From the NCBI GenBank assembly GCA_905234575.1, contig CAJOIG010000038.1, positions 1-10,838 on the forward strand: a stretch of 10,838 nt of DNA, given 5' to 3'. This DNA comes from an uncultured Oscillospiraceae bacterium. GTDB lineage: Bacteria; Bacillota; Clostridia; Oscillospirales; Oscillospiraceae. Positions 6,921 through 10,838 of this stretch are shown piece after piece. How positions within the stretch are numbered: the first letter of the stretch is position 1; each line of letters begins with the position of its first letter. Made by a program: the position numbers and the translations under genes. Below the pieces are notes generated by a model, which had not been told where the DNA came from, searched no databases, and saw only the letters and a program-made list of their open reading frames with translations.

Positions 6921-8063
6921 ATGGATCCCATGGAACGGCAGGCGGAGCTCTCGCGCATCGACGAGGAGCTGGGACGGCTCTTCGTCCGGCGCATGGAGCT
7001 GGCGGCGGAGGCCGCCCGGGAAAAGCAGGACGAGGGCGGTTTCCTCCCGGACCGGACCGCCGAGCGGGAGGCCCGGGCGCGCTTTCGCGCCCAGGCAGGG
7101 GAGGCGCTGGAGGACTACGCCGGTGTGCTCTACGGCACGCTGACGGACGTGACCCGGAGCTGGCAGGCCGCCGTCACCCGGGGGCCGGGCCCCGAAGGGG
7201 CGCGAATCACCGCCGCCCTGGAGGTCACGCCGAAGCTCTTCCCCGAGAAGGCGGCCGTCGTCTGCCAGGGCGTGGAGGGGGCCTATTCCCAGATCGCGGT
7301 AGAGAAGCTCTTCCGTGAGCCGTCCATCACCTACGTCAGCAGCTTCGAAGCCGTGTTCGCCGCCATCGCGGGCGGCCTCGGGCGCTACGGCGTCCTTCCG
7401 CTCGAAAACAGCACGGCGGGGTCCGTCAACCGCATCTACGACCTCATGATGCAGTACAACTTCCGCATCGTGCGCTCGGCGCGGCTGAAGATCGACCACA
7501 ACCTTCTGGCCCGGCCGGGGGCGAGCCTCTCCGACATCCGGGAGATCGTCTCCCACGAGCAGGCCATCCGCCAGTGCGCGGGCTTCCTGCGGGGCTACCC
7601 GAACATCAAGGTCACGCCGGTGGAAAACACCGCCGTCGCGGCGAAGCTGGTGGCGGAGTCCGGCCGAAACGACCTCGCAGCCCTGTCCTCCCGGAGCTGC
7701 GCGGAGCTCTACGGCCTTGCCACCCTCGCCTCCGCCGTGCAGGACATGGGCAACAACCACACCCGCTTCATCTGCATCAGCCGGACCTTGGAGATCTATC
7801 CCGGCGCGGACCGGACGAGCGTCATGCTCACCCTGCCCCACCGCCCGGGCTCCCTCTACCGGATCCTGGCCCGCATCAACGCGCTGGGCATCAACCTCAC
7901 GAAGCTGGAAAGCCGGCCCCTGCCGGACCGGGATTTTGAGTTCATGTTCTACTTCGACCTGGATACCCCGGTGTATTCCCCCCGGTTCCTGCGGCTCATG
8001 AACGACCTGCCCTCTCTCTGCGACACCTTCCGCTACCTCGGCAGCTATTCCGAGATCGTGTAA
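6921..8063 (+). CDS. pheA: Chorismate mutase / prephenate dehydratase (P-protein)
   Basis: Bifunctional enzyme of phenylalanine synthesis, chorismate to prephenate to phenylpyruvate, with feedback control. Residues 1 to about 90 are an AroQ-type mutase domain that departs from consensus. Arg24 and Lys35 align with E. coli Arg28 and Lys39, but the Arg11 position aligns with Gln7. Residues about 110-285 are the dehydratase: GVEGAYSQIA, ENSTAGSV (162-169), SHEQAIRQC, NTAVAAKLV and the catalytic HTRF with Thr281. Residues about 300-380 are an ACT domain with HRPGSL and ESRP (330-333), the phenylalanine-binding motifs, so Phe inhibition is expected. The 380 residues equal the usual P-protein length. 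The start follows the pfk stop by 3 nt, in the same frame, with a G-rich SD inside pfk. ATG 6930 is a possible alternative start. Confidence 0.93.
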   Translation: MDPMERQAELSRIDEELGRLFVRRMELAAEAAREKQDEGGFLPDRTAEREARARFRAQAGEALEDYAGVLYGTLTDVTRSWQAAVTRGPGPEGARITAALEVTPKLFPEKAAVVCQGVEGAYSQIAVEKLFREPSITYVSSFEAVFAAIAGGLGRYGVLPLENSTAGSVNRIYDLMMQYNFRIVRSARLKIDHNLLARPGASLSDIREIVSHEQAIRQCAGFLRGYPNIKVTPVENTAVAAKLVAESGRNDLAALSSRSCAELYGLATLASAVQDMGNNHTRFICISRTLEIYPGADRTSVMLTLPHRPGSLYRILARINALGINLTKLESRPLPDRDFEFMFYFDLDTPVYSPRFLRLMNDLPSLCDTFRYLGSYSEIV

Positions 8064-8125
8064 ACAAAGCATACGAAACCGCCCGCCTCCGACTTGGAGA
8101 CGGGCGGTCGTTTCGTATGGTTTGT
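8064..8125. terminator. Long convergent hairpin between pheA and the minus-strand gene
   Basis: The arms at 8064-8090 and 8096-8125 pair over about 25 bp with two mismatches and one 3-nt bulge around a 5-nt loop (8091-8095). The stem begins at the base after the pheA stop and ends on the first base of the opposing stop codon. No long T-run follows on the plus strand; the minus strand has a short CTTTGTTT. It is best read as a shared bidirectional terminator, or a 3'-end-protecting hairpin. Confidence 0.75.
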
Positions 8126-9282
8126 CACTGGTTCACCGTGGGCAGGATGAGAACGCTCTCAAAACCCTCGGGGAAGTATTCGCACACCGGCACGAAGCGC
8201 ACGGACGCCTCGCCCGCGTTCAGGGTCTCGGCGGCATACTCCAGGTCCGTCGGGGCGTTCCAGCTCTCGCATGGGCAGTACAGCCGGGCGAAGATCCGCC
8301 AGAACACGCCAATGTCCTGGCCGGTGCGCTCGGCGCGGCCCTCCAGGAGGGAGCTCTCGTCGATGACGGCGGAGACGGCGACGCCGGTGCCCTCCATGCC
8401 CTCCACGAGGCGCTTGCCCATCTGGCAGACGGCGTTCACGGGGTTCGGGCCGGTCTGCACCGTGACGGAGTAGGTGAAGCCCGTGTCCACCAGGGCGCCG
8501 CTGTCGTCAAAGAGGGCGTTATCGCTGATGGGGTGATAGAGGTCGGCCAGCAAAATCTCGTCAAAGCCCATGGCGGCGAGCTCCGCCATGAGGTCCGCGA
8601 TGTAGTCCCGGACCTGCCGGTTGTAGGGGTCGAGCCAGTAGACGCCGCGCCCGTCCCGGTAGGTGGTCCCGCCGAGGTCCCGCAGGGCCAGGGGCCAGTT
8701 TCGCGTGGCGAGGAGCTCGTCCGCGAGGCAGGAGATCCGCGCGCCGACGGTGAGGCCCCGCTCGTGCAGGGCGGCGACGGTCTCGGTGTAGTCCATGGTC
8801 CCCGCCGTGCCGTAGCTCACGGCCATCTCGCAGGCGGACGCCCAGGCGAGCTGTCCGCCCCGGTCCTTGAGCTCCAGCACCACGCCGTTGTAGTCGTCCG
8901 TGGAGACGAGGGCGAGGGCGGCGTTCAGGCGCTGCTCGCTCGCGGCGTCGGCATAGGGGACGAACTTCGCCGTCGTGGGCTTGAGCTCCTCCCAGCCGCC
9001 GAGATCCAGCTCCGAGAAATCCGGGTCCTCATAGACGATCTGCACCTCCACGGGGATGAACGCCGGAGTGGGGGTGGCCTCGATGGTCTCTTCGGTCTCC
9101 TCCGCCGCCATGAACGGGAGCTGGAGACGCACACCGGTCTGGTCATAGACGAGGAACTGCTGCAGGAAATAAAACAGCGCCACGGCCCCCACGATCAGCG
9201 CCGCCAGCACCGACAGCGCAATGGTCAGGGGCACCCGGTACTTCCGCCGGCCCCGGTAGATATCCTTGGGTCGGTAGGCCAT
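8125..9282 (-). CDS. Membrane-anchored DUF4015-type putative glycoside hydrolase
   Basis: 385 residues. A basic N-terminus (residues 4-16) precedes a single helix at about 18-40, giving a type II membrane anchor, then an acidic Thr/Glu/Pro-rich linker at about 60-75. The remainder is an outer-face domain resembling the DUF4015 putative glycoside hydrolases: a strand-like DDYNGVVLELKDRGG, then WLDPYNRQVRDYIADL around Asp218 and MGFDEILLADLYHP at 238-251. Family members usually show a pattern close to FDEIQFDYIRFP. Here the Asp is one position later (Asp247), so catalysis is uncertain. The substrate is unknown; peptidoglycan or other envelope glycan is a guess. The start is 1 nt after the rpiB stop with only a weak, distant GGAG, so translation is probably coupled to rpiB. 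Confidence 0.78.
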   Translation of the reverse strand: MAYRPKDIYRGRRKYRVPLTIALSVLAALIVGAVALFYFLQQFLVYDQTGVRLQLPFMAAEETEETIEATPTPAFIPVEVQIVYEDPDFSELDLGGWEELKPTTAKFVPYADAASEQRLNAALALVSTDDYNGVVLELKDRGGQLAWASACEMAVSYGTAGTMDYTETVAALHERGLTVGARISCLADELLATRNWPLALRDLGGTTYRDGRGVYWLDPYNRQVRDYIADLMAELAAMGFDEILLADLYHPISDNALFDDSGALVDTGFTYSVTVQTGPNPVNAVCQMGKRLVEGMEGTGVAVSAVIDESSLLEGRAERTGQDIGVFWRIFARLYCPCESWNAPTDLEYAAETLNAGEASVRFVPVCEYFPEGFESVLILPTVNQ

Positions 9283-9283
9283 G

Positions 9284-9721
9284 TCAGTCGTCGAGCTCCA
9301 TCACCATGCCGATGCGGCGGGCGTGCTTCTCGAGGCCGGAAAAGGGCGTCGTCAGCCAGATGTCCAGGATCTTCCACGCAAGCTCCGGGCCGATGGTCCG
9401 TCCGCCGAGGCAGAGGACGTTCGAGTCGTTGTGCTCGCGGGTAGCCTGAGCGGAATAGCAGTCGGCGCAGAGGGCGGCCCGCACGCCGGGGACCTTGTTC
9501 GCCGCCATGCTCATGCCGATGCCCGTGCCGCAGATGAGGACGGCCCGCTCGTAGGCGCCGTCCGCCACGCCCCGGGCGGCCTTCACGCCGTAAACGGGGT
9601 AATCGACGCTGTCCTCGGAATAGCAGCCCAGGTCCTCGAAGGGGATCCCCTTGTCGGCAAGGCGCTGCATGAGAAACTGCTTCATGGCGAAGCCGCCATG
9701 GTCGGATGCGATCGCGATCAT
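9284..9721 (-). CDS. rpiB: Ribose-5-phosphate isomerase B
   Basis: Interconverts ribose 5-phosphate and ribulose 5-phosphate in the non-oxidative pentose phosphate pathway (cytoplasm). The 145 residues match the RpiB/LacAB length. Motifs are IASDHGG (4-10), the catalytic-loop CGTGIGMSMAANK with Cys64 as the likely proton-transfer base, REHNDSNVLCLGGR with His97, and the C-terminal HARRI. The start at 9721 has SD AAGGAGA six nt upstream; the frame is open further 5', but that part overlaps the glycosyltransferase gene and is not RpiB-like. It lies 25 nt downstream of that gene and 1 nt upstream of the DUF4015 gene, so the three probably share a transcript. Some family members prefer allose 6-phosphate; sequence alone does not exclude this. 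Confidence 0.94.
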   Translation of the reverse strand: MIAIASDHGGFAMKQFLMQRLADKGIPFEDLGCYSEDSVDYPVYGVKAARGVADGAYERAVLICGTGIGMSMAANKVPGVRAALCADCYSAQATREHNDSNVLCLGGRTIGPELAWKILDIWLTTPFSGLEKHARRIGMVMELDD

Positions 9722-9727
9722 TGAAAT

Positions 9728-9734
9728 TCTCCTT
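9728..9734 (-). promoter_or_regulatory. Shine-Dalgarno site setting the rpiB start
   Basis: On the minus strand AAGGAGA ends 6 nt before ATG 9721. This supports the short RpiB start and rules against the longer open frame reaching back to 9973. Confidence 0.8.
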
Positions 9735-9741
9735 TTGTTCA

Positions 9742-9757
9742 GGCCGTCAGAACGGCC
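9742..9757 (-). repeat. Small inverted repeat at the glycosyltransferase stop
   Basis: GGCCGT (9742-9747) and ACGGCC (9752-9757) form a perfect 6-bp hairpin with a 4-nt loop spanning the stop codon (9747-9749). No T-run follows on the minus strand, so it is probably not a terminator; it may stabilise or tune the mRNA between this gene and rpiB. Confidence 0.5.
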
Positions 9758-10838
9758 AGGTGTCGGGGAACCATTTGAGGAAGTGCCCCGTGTAGTCCAT
9801 GCCGGCGCGCAGGCCGCCCAGCACGGGATAGAACATGACGAACAGCCCCACGCACACGGCGGTGAAGCTCCCCACGGACAGGGGCCAGGCCGCGTCCCGG
9901 CGGCGCAGGTCCGCGAAGAGATACCCCAGCGCCAGCGCGAGGAACAGGGTGCAGGGGAAGTAGTGGTAGGCAAAGGTCAGCCGCGGCACGAACACCCAGG
10001 GCAGGAGGTTCGCGAGATACCCCAGCAGGATGAACGCGGCGCGCTCGTCCCGGTCCCGGACGGCGATCCAGGCCATGCCCCCCACGGCGAGGAGCCCGCC
10101 CCAGCAGACGAGGGGGTTCGAGAATGCCCCGAAGGCGGCCTTCGTGCCGTCGTCGAAGTACTCCAGGTAATAGAGGATGGGCCGGATGTCCAGGAGCCAC
10201 TGATACCACAGGGAGGAATAGGGATGCGTCGCGACGAGCGTCGAGTGGTAGCGCCACATATAGGTCTGGTTGTCCCAGACGAGCCTGGCGTAGGCCCGGG
10301 TGAAGAGCCGTCCGGCCCCGGTGATGCCCTGGCTGGGGGCGTAGTCCCAGTAGCTCGCGTAGTAGACGGCCGCGGGGATCAGCACGAAAAACAGCAGGCA
10401 CCACAGGACGTTTTTGAGAAACGGCGTAAGCGCCTCCTTTTTCTCGCGGGAAAAGCGCATGCCCCAGTGCAGGGCCCAGATCACGCCGAGCCCCGCCCCG
10501 GCGTAGAGGCAGGTCCACTTCGACGCCGCGCCGAGGCCGAAGCTCAGCCCGCAGAGCCCGAGCCACAGAAGCTTTCGAGGCCGCCGTCCCTCCGGCTCCG
10601 TCAGCCAGAGGTACAGGAACAGGAACATCAACAGGATGAAAAACACGGCGAAGGTGTCGATGGTGGCGATGCGGGTCTGGACGAAGTGCATGAAGTCGAA
10701 GGCGAAGACCGTCGTGCCCGCCGTCGCCGCCGCGGTGTCCGCGAACATCCGCTTGAGGAGCACATACAGCGCCGGGAGCATCAGCACGCCGAGGAACGTC
10801 CCCATGAAGCGCCAGCCGAAGGGGGTCAGGCCGAACAG
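9747..10838 (-). CDS. PMT-family (GT39-like) membrane mannosyltransferase, C-terminal part
   Basis: The frame is open to the window edge and gives 363 residues; the N-terminus, including the usual catalytic acidic loop, is outside. Multiple hydrophobic helices and several family signatures place it with the dolichyl/polyprenyl-phosphate-mannose:protein mannosyltransferases: LTPFGWRFMG at the visible start, QTRIATIDTF near visible residue 54, ASKWTCLYAGAGLG, the tryptophan/tyrosine-rich loop SSLWYQWLLDIRPILYY, and the late FVPRLTFAYHYFPCTL that resembles the PMT C-terminal four-helix module. Such enzymes use polyprenyl-phosphate sugars to O-glycosylate exported proteins or other envelope acceptors. 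The true acceptor and sugar are unknown here. rpiB follows after 25 nt. Confidence 0.85.
   Translation of the reverse strand: MFGLTPFGWRFMGTFLGVLMLPALYVLLKRMFADTAAATAGTTVFAFDFMHFVQTRIATIDTFAVFFILLMFLFLYLWLTEPEGRRPRKLLWLGLCGLSFGLGAASKWTCLYAGAGLGVIWALHWGMRFSREKKEALTPFLKNVLWCLLFFVLIPAAVYYASYWDYAPSQGITGAGRLFTRAYARLVWDNQTYMWRYHSTLVATHPYSSLWYQWLLDIRPILYYLEYFDDGTKAAFGAFSNPLVCWGGLLAVGGMAWIAVRDRDERAAFILLGYLANLLPWVFVPRLTFAYHYFPCTLFLALALGYLFADLRRRDAAWPLSVGSFTAVCVGLFVMFYPVLGGLRAGMDYTGHFLKWFPDTWPF

Noticed and set aside
5700..8072. Very long open frame on the minus strand (about 790 codons) opposite pfk and pheA
   Set aside because: It is an antisense shadow created by GC-rich, C-ending codons. The translation is low-complexity Gly/Ala/Asp/Arg-rich with no family motif, and both plus-strand genes are clearly real.
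8122..9444. Long plus-strand open frame opposite the DUF4015 gene and part of rpiB
   Set aside because: It is low-complexity, crosses two real genes, and the opposite strand carries recognisable motifs, an anchor helix and a matching start.
9722..9973. 5' extension of rpiB
   Set aside because: It overlaps the glycosyltransferase gene and has no RpiB similarity; the ATG at 9721 has a well-placed SD.

Overview
The window looks like core chromosome from a high-GC, anaerobic Clostridia bacterium, most likely an Oscillospiraceae-type gut organism related to Oscillibacter, Dysosmobacter or Flavonifractor. That assignment is inference. It rests on the gene order rnfCDGEAB (the clostridial order, not the proteobacterial rnfABCDGE), strong AAGGAGG ribosome-binding sites before most genes, heavy use of C-ending codons, and the families present. 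I see no mobile element, CRISPR array, tRNA, rRNA or phage gene. Coding density is very high and base composition looks even throughout.

Layout, left to right. (1) 1-411: the 3' end of a thymidine kinase gene (tdk), closed by a clear intrinsic terminator at 432-465. (2) 507-5751: a promoter, six tightly packed genes rnfC-rnfD-rnfG-rnfE-rnfA-rnfB, and a terminator. They encode a complete Rnf complex, the membrane ferredoxin:NAD+ oxidoreductase that pumps Na+ or H+. All expected cofactor sites are readable: two 4Fe-4S motifs in RnfC, flavinylation threonines in RnfD and RnfG, paired membrane cysteines in RnfA and RnfE, and five cysteine clusters in RnfB. (3) 5766-8125: a promoter, a 6-phosphofructokinase gene and a chorismate mutase/prephenate dehydratase gene (pheA), one codon apart. 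A long hairpin follows that fills the whole gap to the convergent gene. (4) 8125-10838, minus strand: a protein mannosyltransferase-like membrane glycosyltransferase (cut by the window edge), ribose-5-phosphate isomerase B (rpiB), and a membrane-anchored DUF4015-type putative glycoside hydrolase, in that transcription order.

Function as a set. The Rnf operon links reduced ferredoxin from fermentation to NADH and an ion gradient. The phosphofructokinase and RpiB are central sugar-phosphate enzymes, and PheA starts phenylalanine synthesis. The minus-strand group mixes a sugar-phosphate enzyme with two envelope proteins predicted to act on glycans.

I did not find an obviously new biological system. 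The points most worth checking are the phosphofructokinase with a GGNG...PKTIDND signature (unclear phosphoryl donor), the departures from consensus in the PheA mutase domain and the DUF4015 protein, the gap-filling convergent hairpin, and the way Shine-Dalgarno sequences in the rnf operon are written into Lys/Glu-rich tails of the preceding proteins.
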